From: JBJEFI01 sp051873875
GTDB lineage: Bacteria > Bacillota > Bacilli > Bacillales > Bacillaceae_G
Reading direction: 5' to 3'
NCBI GenBank assembly: GCA_051873875.1
Contig: JBJEFI010000034.1
Coordinates: 1-16,415 of the forward strand
Length of the DNA stretch: 16,415 bases
Made by a program: the position numbers and the translations under genes. The number at the start of each line of letters is the position of its first letter. Within the stretch, counting starts at the first letter, position 1. Positions 6,721 to 14,097 of the stretch are shown here, piece by piece. A model generated the notes under the pieces. That model made no database searches and was not told the origin of the DNA. It was given only the letters and a program-made list of their open reading frames with translations.

Positions 6721-7566
6721 TTAATCCCAATAATTTTTTTCAAAAAAGTTTATTATTTCATGTTTATAATTATATCTATCATTAAGCCGTTGTAATAATT
6801 TAATGTCATGGGTATGAGTTTTCCCTGTCTCCAACAATTCTCGATATAAGTCAAAATAAGGAAGTTTATTCCTAATAGCGCTCTTTAATTCTAATTCTAC
6901 ATCATAAGAAACCTTTTTAAATTTCACTTCAGCAATTCCCGCCTCATCAATTTCAAGAATTGCATATTGAGCACGTAGATCAGAACATAATTTGTCCCAT
7001 TTATAAAAAGGCTGTCCAACAGTACCTGGATTAATAATCAATTGATCCTTACTACTATAACGTAGCAATTGGTGATGGGTATGAGCATAAACTGCAATAT
7101 CATAATCAAACTCAAATAACTGGTCAAAATTTTCCTGATTATTAGTAGGCCATAAATCCCCTCCATAATTTTTATCATGTAGATTATGACTAATACTAAT
7201 GGATAGATTATTAACTTGTTTTGTTAGGTGTAATGGTAAATTCTGAATAAGATTGATATAGTTTTCACTCAAATTTTCACACTGATACTGAACTAACCTA
7301 GAAACATAAATATCAGTAGCGTTATCAAAATCAATCTCTTTATTCAGTACGTCAAGGAAGCAATCTTCCCAGTTTCCCTTAACATAAGTAGCAACATTGA
7401 TACTATCCAAGATTTCAAATAAGTCATTTGCTCCTGGACCAGGCATGATTAAATCGCCTAAAAACCAATAATCTGTGACACCTTCCTTGATGGAATCTTC
7501 AACAACAGCTTTTAAAGCACTTACATTTCCATGGACATCGCCTAGTAAAGCAATTCTATGTTTCAT
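6721..7566 (-). CDS. Metallophosphoesterase (YfcE/MJ0936-type calcineurin-like fold)
   Basis: A 281-residue cytosolic phosphodiesterase/phosphatase. The complete metal-binding set is visible in order: D10 and H12 in GDVHGN, D38 in LGDL, N65 in GNW, H127 in SISHN, and H162/H164 in AHTHH. Residues about 1-205 form the two-metal domain; the last 75 residues, helical and charged, are an extension beyond the usual ~170-250 residue core. Family members hydrolyse phosphodiester or phosphomonoester bonds, the substrate here being unknown. GGGGGGAGG lies 12 nt before the ATG, a rather long spacing. It has its own terminator; the gene upstream, 7767-9041, runs the same way across a 200-bp gap. Confidence 0.87.
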   Translation of the reverse strand: MKHRIALLGDVHGNVSALKAVVEDSIKEGVTDYWFLGDLIMPGPGANDLFEILDSINVATYVKGNWEDCFLDVLNKEIDFDNATDIYVSRLVQYQCENLSENYINLIQNLPLHLTKQVNNLSISISHNLHDKNYGGDLWPTNNQENFDQLFEFDYDIAVYAHTHHQLLRYSSKDQLIINPGTVGQPFYKWDKLCSDLRAQYAILEIDEAGIAEVKFKKVSYDVELELKSAIRNKLPYFDLYRELLETGKTHTHDIKLLQRLNDRYNYKHEIINFFEKNYWD

Positions 7567-7630
7567 GTATTTTTTGGTCCTCCCCCCTATGATTAACAGC
7601 TCAACTAAATTCGAACGTGCATTCTTATTC

Positions 7631-7645
7631 TATCACTTTGTGATA
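7631..7645. promoter_or_regulatory. Operator-like inverted repeat upstream of the metallophosphoesterase
   Basis: TATCAC-TTT-GTGATA, a perfect 6-bp inverted repeat, sits 65 nt before the metallophosphoesterase start in the 200-bp gap. Its symmetry suits a dimeric regulator; no clear promoter could be placed around it. Confidence 0.3.
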
Positions 7646-7766
7646 TATTAACCTATTAATATTGCTTGAGTATAAAGTCTGACCATTTCTTATTCCACAA
7701 AAGCCCTGTTAGCTTCTGAAATTTCATAACTTTTATTTTGGGCATTTTAAGTCTGTAATAAAACAT

Positions 7767-9041
7767 TCATCTAATATACTCATGAAAATAACCTCGCTTA
7801 AGTTTATCTCCCCACTCTTTTCGTATAATGTCATTTTCCATATCAAATTTGTTCATATATACAATATGATTCCAATTATTTATCGCTAGTTTATCCAAAG
7901 TACCATCTTTAAAAAGCTCATATAACCACTTATAATCCCTCACACTTCCTTCACACATCATATATAAATCACTATACATAGCTTGTGTATTATAATAACG
8001 AACGGTGGGAACTTCTTTTTCTAGCTTGGTAATCAATGTTATTGGATCTCCCTGCTTAACAAGTTCCTTCGCATAACTTACAAGTAACCCTTCCTTGTCC
8101 ATCTTTAAACTTGAATCATTATGGTAATGAGCAATACTACAAGAACGTGATAAAGGAATAACAAAAAAATGAATATTAGCCATAGCTGACTTTGCTTGCA
8201 CCTTAGTTAAATGTTGTTTCATATTAAGAATTCTACGTTTAGCTTTATTTTTGTTAGTCACAAGTGAATCATCAGCAACTACGAAATATACAGAATGTTT
8301 GATAGGCGAATTTTTTAGTACTTCCACATAGTTCCATGCTTTTGCTTCTAAATGTTTATGATTCATTGTTAAACAATCCAGTTCAATGTTAATCACATGT
8401 TCAGTTTCTTCATCGATTAACCGTAAAGCCCAGTCTGGTTTTAAACATATGGCCTCATATCTGTATGTTGGTGATGGAATGGAAATAAGCAATTTTTTAA
8501 TAGGTAATTCAGTATTAATCTTTTCATCTGGAGTGTTTAATGTTGGTATTGAGGAGGAAATTACGTTGTTTTTTTCATCTATTGTCATATTCAAATCATT
8601 CATTTTAAGATAATAGCCTTCATCAAAAAATTGATAATGATTCCACACACTTGCCACACACTGACGAATCCCCTGTTGATGTAACAAATATGGTGCCTTT
8701 ATCATTTTTTGAATGGTAGTATGGTGAATCGGATTATCTACTAATTCCATATCTTGTAGCAATTCTATCCCTTTAGGTGTTAACCCATATCTATTTATTT
8801 TTCCAAACCCTAAGTTAGTCGCATATTTCTTTACAAGCTTAAAATCTTCAAACTTTTTCATCCTTCGATAAAAGGATACTAGTTGTCCTTTAGTAAAGGC
8901 ATCTTGATTCGTTGCTAATGATAAGACATATTGAGAAGTTGCCCTAAAATGATACATCCATACAAACTTTAATAGATCCTTTTGTTCAATTTGTATATAG
9001 GAAGGATTATTTTGGCTTTTAAACACACATATTTCTTCCAT
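7767..9041 (-). CDS. Replication-relaxation family protein (winged helix plus nuclease-like core)
   Basis: A 424-residue protein with the layout of the plasmid/ICE replication-relaxation (Replic_Relax) family: an N-terminal winged helix (about 18-100, ending LTPKGIELL), a linker, then a core with KPDW (P202-D203), E220-L-D222 and K234 with Y238, which reads like a PD-(D/E)xK nuclease-type fold. Members occur beside replication and mobilisation genes; their biochemical role is poorly known. The frame opens eight codons earlier, but the ATG at 9039-9041 has AAGGGG 9 nt upstream and is preferred. A decayed second copy lies at 6382-6646. Family call is by architecture and motif, without a search. 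Confidence 0.7.
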   Translation of the reverse strand: MEEICVFKSQNNPSYIQIEQKDLLKFVWMYHFRATSQYVLSLATNQDAFTKGQLVSFYRRMKKFEDFKLVKKYATNLGFGKINRYGLTPKGIELLQDMELVDNPIHHTTIQKMIKAPYLLHQQGIRQCVASVWNHYQFFDEGYYLKMNDLNMTIDEKNNVISSSIPTLNTPDEKINTELPIKKLLISIPSPTYRYEAICLKPDWALRLIDEETEHVINIELDCLTMNHKHLEAKAWNYVEVLKNSPIKHSVYFVVADDSLVTNKNKAKRRILNMKQHLTKVQAKSAMANIHFFVIPLSRSCSIAHYHNDSSLKMDKEGLLVSYAKELVKQGDPITLITKLEKEVPTVRYYNTQAMYSDLYMMCEGSVRDYKWLYELFKDGTLDKLAINNWNHIVYMNKFDMENDIIRKEWGDKLKRGYFHEYIR

Positions 9042-9065
9042 ATAGCTCATCCCCTTTTTATACAT

Positions 9066-9469
9066 ATTTTTCTCTCAGTTACAAAAATCCTTCTTTTACG
9101 TAAGAGTTATTATTTACAGAATAATACTTTTAAGGTTGTACATGTGATACATTACAAAATCTAAAATGGTTGAATTAATTACATAGGAAATGGATTTAGC
9201 ATGGCATGCTATAAAACTATTTATTCGTTCTTTTATTAGTATTAATAAACGTTCACATGAAATAATATCTGATATCCCTTTATAACACCCCTACTCTTCA
9301 CATATAAGCCACATTAACATTATACAAATTCTACTAATATTTTATGACTACCAAAATAGTAATCAATACATTTAGAACGTTTCATATCCCACTCATATGT
9401 GAATCACTAATATCTCATTTTAAAGGTAAAGTTAATCATTCATTTCATAAAAATAACATTACAAAATTT
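9066..9469. other. Gene-free AT-rich stretch
   Basis: No credible gene on either strand. It holds ACATGTGA at 9140-9147 and related TTCACAT-type motifs near 9250, 9298 and 9395 (see findings), but no promoter, RNA or terminator that I can support. Confidence 0.5.
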
Positions 9470-9531
9470 GTCGAACGGGAAAGCCCACTACGGAGTATAC
9501 TCCGCCTTTAGGCGAGGGATGATAGTTCGAC
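9470..9531. repeat. Divergent IS605-type right-end structure
   Basis: GTCGAAC (9470-9476) and GTTCGAC (9525-9531) bracket a perfect 14-bp palindrome CGGAGTATACTCCG (9491-9504) and a small hairpin CGCC-TTTA-GGCG (9503-9514). The order AAGCCCACT ... TAGTTCGAC parallels AAGCCCCCACT ... TAGTTCAAC at the end of the TnpB element (14942-14983). No transposase reading frame is attached, so it is a relic or a non-autonomous end. Confidence 0.5.
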
Positions 9532-9669
9532 TTTTGCAGTGCAAAAAAATATCCTTTTAGTCCCTTTTTTTTATATACTAACACTATACCCTTGATAATT
9601 TGATAGATGGAGTTGCACAGCTAAATGGAGCATGTGCGTAAAATATCAATCCGCCAATGGTTTAGACAC

Positions 9670-9833
9670 GAGCCAATACGAACGCTAATGATGGCAATGG
9701 TCGTCTTGTTCGTTGAAGTCTAGTGGAAATGTGATAGTGTTTCGATGTTGTACCCAACCTTTTGGTTGATGGGAGAGTCGTTAAGAAATCACATCAGTAC
9801 ACTAGAACCCCACTGCTTTAGCGGTGTGGAGTG
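9670..9833 (+). ncRNA. Orphan omega-RNA-like structured element with IS200/IS605-type right end
   Basis: A chain of helices can be drawn by eye: ACGAAC/GTTCGT (9678-9683, 9708-9713); CTAGTG/CACTAG (9720-9725, 9800-9805) enclosing ATGTGAT/ATCACAT (9729-9735, 9788-9794), which encloses CCCAACC paired with GGTTG-AT-GGG (9753-9759, 9764-9773); then a terminal hairpin CCCCACTGC-TTTA-GCGGTGTGG (9808-9829, one mismatch). Nested long-range pairing plus a GC-rich final hairpin and GAGTGTCA is the layout of TnpB guide RNAs and their transposon right ends. No tnpB lies upstream, so it is a relic or a non-autonomous element that would need a TnpB in trans. Strand is inferred from the RE orientation. Confidence 0.55.
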
Positions 9834-10120
9834 TCAGAAGGTTAATAAACTCCATAACTTCTACATGTGATTCATAACATCGAAAAATTCCATTCTCACT
9901 GTGCTTTTGTTATCTACTAATCTCTCACATATTAATCTCACGTTGTTAATTACAAAGAACTAATATCACAAGAAATAGGGGTTATATATAACCATTCGTG
10001 AGCTAATATTTAATATTTCCATATTTTTTGATAACAGAAGAATAAAAGTGTTCAAGTAATAGTAAAAACAAACTGATAAATCACAAAAATAATAGATGCC
10101 AAATGTAGTTAACATATAAA

Positions 10121-10492
10121 GTTACTAAATATAGTATCCATATAATTTTCCGTAATTAATTCAATTGAATTATTTTAAATATTTACTGTTAAATCAGCGT
10201 TTTATAAAAGGTAACTTAATATAGTAACTTATTATAGTTACTATATTAAAAAATACATCATTTCACGAAAGAATTTGTTATTAATTTTTGCTCAAATAGC
10301 GCAATCTATGAAAAAATATATAAATTTTATGTATTTTTTCAATTAATATAAAGAATTTTCTCTGATAGTTACTATATATAGTTACTGTAATAAAATGCTT
10401 ATAAATAAAGCTTTTTTTAACATTTTTATAGAATATATTTTTTGTAGTAACTACAAATAGAACCTTGAAATAGTATCCTTAATAAGTTACTA
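10121..10492. repeat. Candidate tubC centromere: cluster of TAGTAAC/GTTACTA boxes
   Basis: Boxes of TAGTAAC or its complement lie at 10121, 10222, 10237, 10368, 10445 and 10486, with one-base variants at 10132, 10211, 10381 and 10471. The best is a perfect 14-bp inverted repeat, TTAATATAGTAACT (10216-10229) and its complement (10236-10249); another is a palindrome around a single A at 10441-10457. In TubRZ plasmids the TubR-binding centromere is an array of short iterons directly upstream of tubR, exactly this position. It may include the replication origin, since pXO1- and pBtoxis-type minimal replicons include this region. Confidence 0.68.
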
Positions 10493-10493
10493 T
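10465..10493 (+). promoter_or_regulatory. Candidate tubRZ promoter overlapped by TubR boxes
   Basis: TTGAAA (10465-10470) and TACTAT (10488-10493) are 17 nt apart, 42 nt before the tubR start. The -10 overlaps a GTTACTA box (10486-10492) and a variant box lies directly after the -35, so TubR bound at the centromere would block transcription, as described for TubR of related plasmids. Confidence 0.5.
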
Positions 10494-10535
10494 ATAAATA
10501 GCCTGTTTTTTCTATATTTTGGGGGTGAATGGAAA

Positions 10536-10952
10536 TTGAATGAATCACAGCACAAAGCACATATAGATTTAGCATTTGATAACGCAACAGCAGCAATGTT
10601 TGCTGAAATAATTACAAATGACGAATTCTTAGAAAAAGTATTTTTATACATAGGCAAAGAGCTAAATAAACAATATAAAGAGAATAATCAAATGACTGGG
10701 GTTACAGCAAATGAAGTAGTCGAACATGTAATAGTAGATCGGCTTACAAGAAAATCTGTTGGAAAAACCTTTACATTTGAACAAACAAATACAAATATAA
10801 ATCGTAAGGCAGCTGAACGTTGCATTGATACCCTATTATGCATGTCTTTACTTTACGAAAAACCAATGAAACCCTATAAGTTTGTGTTACTAACAAGGCG
10901 AGGACAACAAGTTCTAGTAGCACTTCAACAACTAATAAAAAATAAACTTTAA
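10536..10952 (+). CDS. tubR: TubR-like winged-helix centromere-binding protein
   Basis: A 138-residue protein that sits directly upstream of tubZ, 22 nt apart, the standard tubRZ order. Residues 55-125 read as a winged helix: helices at 57-70 and about 89-104 (NINRKAAERCIDTLLCMSLL, the likely recognition helix) and a wing (105-122, basic, ending TRRG), then a C-terminal helix that could serve dimerisation. TubR proteins bind iterons upstream, seed TubZ filaments and repress their own operon. Sequence similarity to characterised TubR is low, as is usual, so the name rests on size, fold and position. The start is TTG at 10536-10538, with GGGGGTG 8 nt upstream; ATGs nearby run into stops. Confidence 0.68.
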   Translation: MNESQHKAHIDLAFDNATAAMFAEIITNDEFLEKVFLYIGKELNKQYKENNQMTGVTANEVVEHVIVDRLTRKSVGKTFTFEQTNTNINRKAAERCIDTLLCMSLLYEKPMKPYKFVLLTRRGQQVLVALQQLIKNKL

Positions 10953-10974
10953 AATAACGGAGGAGTGAAAATTG

Positions 10975-12417
10975 ATGGCTAAAAACTTCACATTAAGTGA
11001 ACCAGCAGTAAAAATGACAATGGTAGGTTTCGGACAAGCAGGAACTCGTATTGTTGATAAATTTGCAGAAATTAAAAAAACTAATGGTACTGCTGTATAT
11101 AACTGCTTAGCATTAAATAGTAATGATGGTGATTTATCAGGATTAAAATACATCCCAAAAGAAAATCAAGTTTCCTTAAAACTTGGTGGATTAGGAAAAG
11201 ATCCAACTAAAGCTATCAAAATATTAGAAGAAAATGATGAAGTACAAAATACGCTAAAGAGCTTTATCACAGAGCGTGTTCGTCCAGATGATGAGCTTGT
11301 ATTATTCTTTGCAGGATTAGGTGGCGGTACAGGTACCTCTACAATTGTAAAAGCTATTGAAGAGTTCTCTGCCCACTATAATCGCCCTATTATCTCTGAG
11401 GAATGGGCAAAAATCGTTAGAGAAAACGATAAAGCTGCTATTAAAGCAAATCCTACTAAATACCAACGTAAAGCCTTAGAGAATGCAATTGACCGCCAAG
11501 ACTTTATCAAAATTGGTGTGGTTGTTACCCTTCCAGTTCGTGCAGACGGACCAGAAGTATTACGTCAAGTAAATGAGTTTACACGTCAAATTTGGGAATT
11601 AGCAAACAATAAGACAAAAGGAATTGCTTTTGTAGTCTTTGCAGATAACCAGCATTTCTATGACGAATTTAACTCATTACAAGAAAAAGATAAAAAAGGA
11701 ATCGCAAACTCTCGTGATTATGCAAACCAACGCATTTTTGAAATCATTCACGAATTAAACACTGCACCAACTGTAGGGAATTCATCTGTAGTATTAGATT
11801 CGGCTGACTTTAAACGTATTTTATTAAAAAATACTGGCTGTCTAGTTATCAACCGTGTAGATAAGCCTATTGAGCAGATTCAAAATAGCCATGAGATTCG
11901 TAAAATGTTTAAAGAATCACTTGAAGGCAGCTCTTTCCACCAACCTATTTCACTTGCAAGACAAGATGAAAATGGTAATTTTGTTGCTTCTAAGATTCAT
12001 AACTTTGGTATGTTAGCTGTATTAGATCAACAAAAAGATTTTGGGGATTCATTCATTGATGATGCCAAAGTTGATATCAGCGATAATTTACCAATCAACG
12101 GCATTGTCTATAATGGTTATATCGTTAGTAAAAATGACTATAATGCTAGTGTTTATACGTTCTTTAAAACAGACGCTCTACCAGCTCGCTTAGCTAAAGG
12201 ATTAGTTGAAGAATACAAAGAATACCAAGAAAAAAATAGTAAGTTTACATACCAAAAATCAGCCATTGCTGGTATTGAAACCGAAGAAGATGATGAAGGA
12301 TTTGATTTTGACTTAGATGGCTTAATGGAATTACCTGAAGAGCCGGAAAAAGAAGCAGAGACAGAGGAAATGGATGATGAATTAGACTTTTTGGATCCTT
12401 CAAAAATGAATTTTTAA
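10975..12417 (+). CDS. tubZ: TubZ-like tubulin/FtsZ GTPase of plasmid partition
   Basis: A 480-residue tubulin-superfamily GTPase that should form treadmilling filaments to move plasmid copies. Visible are the T1 loop GFGQAGT (18-24), the T3 region NSNDGD (48-53), the tubulin signature GGGTGTS (116-122), TLPVRADGPE (185-194), the H7 helix (about 245-262, ANQRIFEIIHELN) and a T7-like DSADFKRIL segment (275-283). Compared with the Bacillus thuringiensis and pXO1 TubZ/RepX proteins, an extra ~45 residues (about 134-178, basic, helical) follow the signature helix, and the tail (about 437-480) is strongly acidic (21 Asp/Glu in 44) instead of basic. GGAGGAG lies 9 nt before the ATG chosen; a TTG one codon earlier is possible. 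Confidence 0.85.
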   Translation: MAKNFTLSEPAVKMTMVGFGQAGTRIVDKFAEIKKTNGTAVYNCLALNSNDGDLSGLKYIPKENQVSLKLGGLGKDPTKAIKILEENDEVQNTLKSFITERVRPDDELVLFFAGLGGGTGTSTIVKAIEEFSAHYNRPIISEEWAKIVRENDKAAIKANPTKYQRKALENAIDRQDFIKIGVVVTLPVRADGPEVLRQVNEFTRQIWELANNKTKGIAFVVFADNQHFYDEFNSLQEKDKKGIANSRDYANQRIFEIIHELNTAPTVGNSSVVLDSADFKRILLKNTGCLVINRVDKPIEQIQNSHEIRKMFKESLEGSSFHQPISLARQDENGNFVASKIHNFGMLAVLDQQKDFGDSFIDDAKVDISDNLPINGIVYNGYIVSKNDYNASVYTFFKTDALPARLAKGLVEEYKEYQEKNSKFTYQKSAIAGIETEEDDEGFDFDLDGLMELPEEPEKEAETEEMDDELDFLDPSKMNF

Positions 12418-12426
12418 AAGCATGTA

Positions 12427-12455
12427 AAAACCCTGCTTATAATAAGCAGGGTTTT
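12427..12455. terminator. Bidirectional terminator between the convergent genes
   Basis: AAAACCCTGCTTAT and ATAAGCAGGGTTTT form a near-perfect inverted repeat with A-runs on one side and T-runs on the other, ending both tubZ (stop 12417) and the convergent gene (stop 12461). Confidence 0.85.
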
Positions 12456-12460
12456 CTATA

Positions 12461-13192
12461 TTATTCATCCATATCAAAAGACTCTTTTAATGCCTTTTCG
12501 ATATTTGCATTGATATAGTCATTAACAAACTTCTCTTTTGCATCGTAATTATCTTGTTTAAAGAATACACCAACACGTTTCTTACGTTCACCTTCAGGTT
12601 TACTCTCCCATTTTTGCAATGCTTCATCCTTTAATCTCATATTCACTCTGAATATAAGTAATTCTCGCTCATACTTCTCTTTTCTTTCTTCTTCTTTTGA
12701 TTTAGGAGCTGGTAATTGATTAATTAACTCCTGTTTTGTTGTTTCTATTTGCGATTCATAGTAATTTTGAAGATTTTTAAGCTGAGCTTCATATTGGTCT
12801 TTTATTATTTTCATTTGTTTCTCTACAATTTCACCCATTACCTCCTCCACTTTTTCAGGAGTTAGTTCCCCAGGCTTACTATCATCATGAAAATCACTTG
12901 GGAATGGTCTTAACTCAAAAACATTAGGTAATTCATCAAAAATAGCGTTAAGAGACCACTTATCATCCCTTTTTTTCTTTATGTATTTAGCAATTTCTAA
13001 ATCTAAATTATCGTATACACGTTCGTTATTTCCTCCAACGCGTGAAATAAAATGAATTCTTTCATTTTCTAAACGATTAAACCAGGTGTAAATCGAATTA
13101 AAATGCACACCAACTTGTTGTGCAAAGGCCGATATTTGCCAATATTGTTTACTTTTTTCTTCTGTTGCAGTTTTTGTATTATTTTCTACCAC
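12461..13192 (-). CDS. MerR-type HTH and coiled-coil protein convergent to tubRZ (TubY-like architecture)
   Basis: A 243-residue protein. Residues 17-72 form a MerR-like helix-turn-helix (YWQISAFAQQVGVHFNSIYTWF, then a wing NNERVY and LEIAKYIKKKRDD). Residues 112-160 and 165-195 are charged heptad-like coiled coil, and the end (196-243) is a mixed charged domain with basic KKR near 204-206. HTH plus coiled coil is the plan of TubY, the third component found beside some tubRZ operons, and of MerR/DUF3967-type plasmid proteins; which one is not settled. The open frame extends to 13291, but an internal GTG at 13190-13192, with GGAAGGAG 11 nt upstream, is preferred since the earlier ATG lies within repeats and has no ribosome binding site. 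Confidence 0.65.
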   Translation of the reverse strand: MVENNTKTATEEKSKQYWQISAFAQQVGVHFNSIYTWFNRLENERIHFISRVGGNNERVYDNLDLEIAKYIKKKRDDKWSLNAIFDELPNVFELRPFPSDFHDDSKPGELTPEKVEEVMGEIVEKQMKIIKDQYEAQLKNLQNYYESQIETTKQELINQLPAPKSKEEERKEKYERELLIFRVNMRLKDEALQKWESKPEGERKKRVGVFFKQDNYDAKEKFVNDYINANIEKALKESFDMDE

Positions 13193-13262
13193 TACAATTA
13201 CAACTCCTTCCCTCAAACATACCTTTCTTTCCTTTGATAAAACAACTATGTAATCACATTTA

Positions 13263-13710
13263 ATAATTAACATGTGACATATAATTAACATATAAACCTA
13301 TTATAATTACCAATCTTAAAAATATAATTAACACTTATAACCATATTATTAATAACATATTTATAAGTTGATAATACTATATTAATAACTTGTTAATCAT
13401 ACATAAACAACATATAAGTAAATAATCATAACATGTGAGTTCTATATTATATATTATTCACAACACATAACAGAAAATCCTGCTTAAAAACCTTAAATAT
13501 TTACTTTAATGGATAAAAATCCTATAAAATAAGGACTTTCCTAAAAACTTATTCAACTAATATCATGCAATTTAACCATTAATTCTCTAATTATATTAAA
13601 TTAAGGTTTAATTTCGCTAATAGTAGGTGAGAATATAGGTTAAAAACGCTGTTTTGTTAACATAATGAATGTTATTGTTACTTATTTGTTCCATATAATT
13701 AACATGTTAC
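13263..13710. repeat. Iteron-like ATAATTAACAT repeats upstream of the MerR-type gene
   Basis: ATAATTAACAT occurs at 13263-13273, 13281-13291 and 13695-13705, with ATAATTAACA at 13324-13333 and looser copies near 13302, 13350 and 13422. Three copies run on into ATGTGA or ATGTTA, the one at 13700-13709 being a perfect TAACATGTTA palindrome. The first two copies are 18 nt apart and sit in the promoter region of the MerR-type gene. They may be its operator or plasmid iterons. Confidence 0.5.
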
Positions 13711-13997
13711 ACCATATATAATGATACAACACATATGAGATATAGTAAATTCCTCATTAGAATTCACATAAAAAAGAGGGAGGAATATCTAACTAGAAAA
13801 TATTACATTAGTTACAGTAAACAACATTTGAGTAAACCGTATCAAATTACAATATTAGACGAGTAGAGTGGCTATAGTAAAGCCCATATCCATATCCATA
13901 TCAAGTTCAAATCTTACATACTCTCAAAATACCTCTTAAGTGTGTTAGCATTATCATAAAGTCCTTTTATGTTTCATTAATATGTTGCAATATAATG
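13711..13997. other. Gene-free stretch up to the assembly gap
   Basis: AT-rich with no supportable gene. It includes a tandem CCATAT x3 (13884-13901) and an SD-like GAGGGAGG at about 13777 with no usable start codon after it. The left end of the TnpB element probably lies at its edge or inside the gap. Confidence 0.4.
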
Positions 13998-14097
13998 NNN
14001 NNNNNNNNNNNNNNNNNNNNNNNNNNNNNNNNNNNNNNNNNNNNNNNNNNNNNNNNNNNNNNNNNNNNNNNNNNNNNNNNNNNNNNNNNNNNNNNNN
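13998..14097. other. Assembly gap (100 N)
   Basis: Exactly 100 N, the usual placeholder for a gap of unknown length. The tnpB frame runs out of it and lacks about 115 residues, so the real gap must be at least some 250 bp longer than shown. Confidence 0.95.

Noticed and set aside
8386..9164. Two short plus-strand frames over the replication-relaxation gene and its upstream region
   Set aside because: No ribosome binding site, no motif, and antisense to a convincing long gene.
10121..10492. CRISPR array
   Set aside because: The repeated boxes are 7-14 bp, occur in both orientations and irregular spacing, with no constant-length spacers or cas genes.
10932..11153. A 73-codon minus-strand frame over the start of tubZ
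   Set aside because: Antisense shadow of tubZ; no ribosome binding site.
13193..13291. Extended 276-residue form of the MerR-type protein
   Set aside because: The extra N-terminus is a hydrophobic, cysteine-containing run from repeat DNA with no ribosome binding site; an internal GTG with GGAAGGAG is better.
13884..13901. CCATAT x3 tandem repeat as a functional iteron
   Set aside because: Three 6-bp units are too few and do not recur elsewhere; likely slippage.
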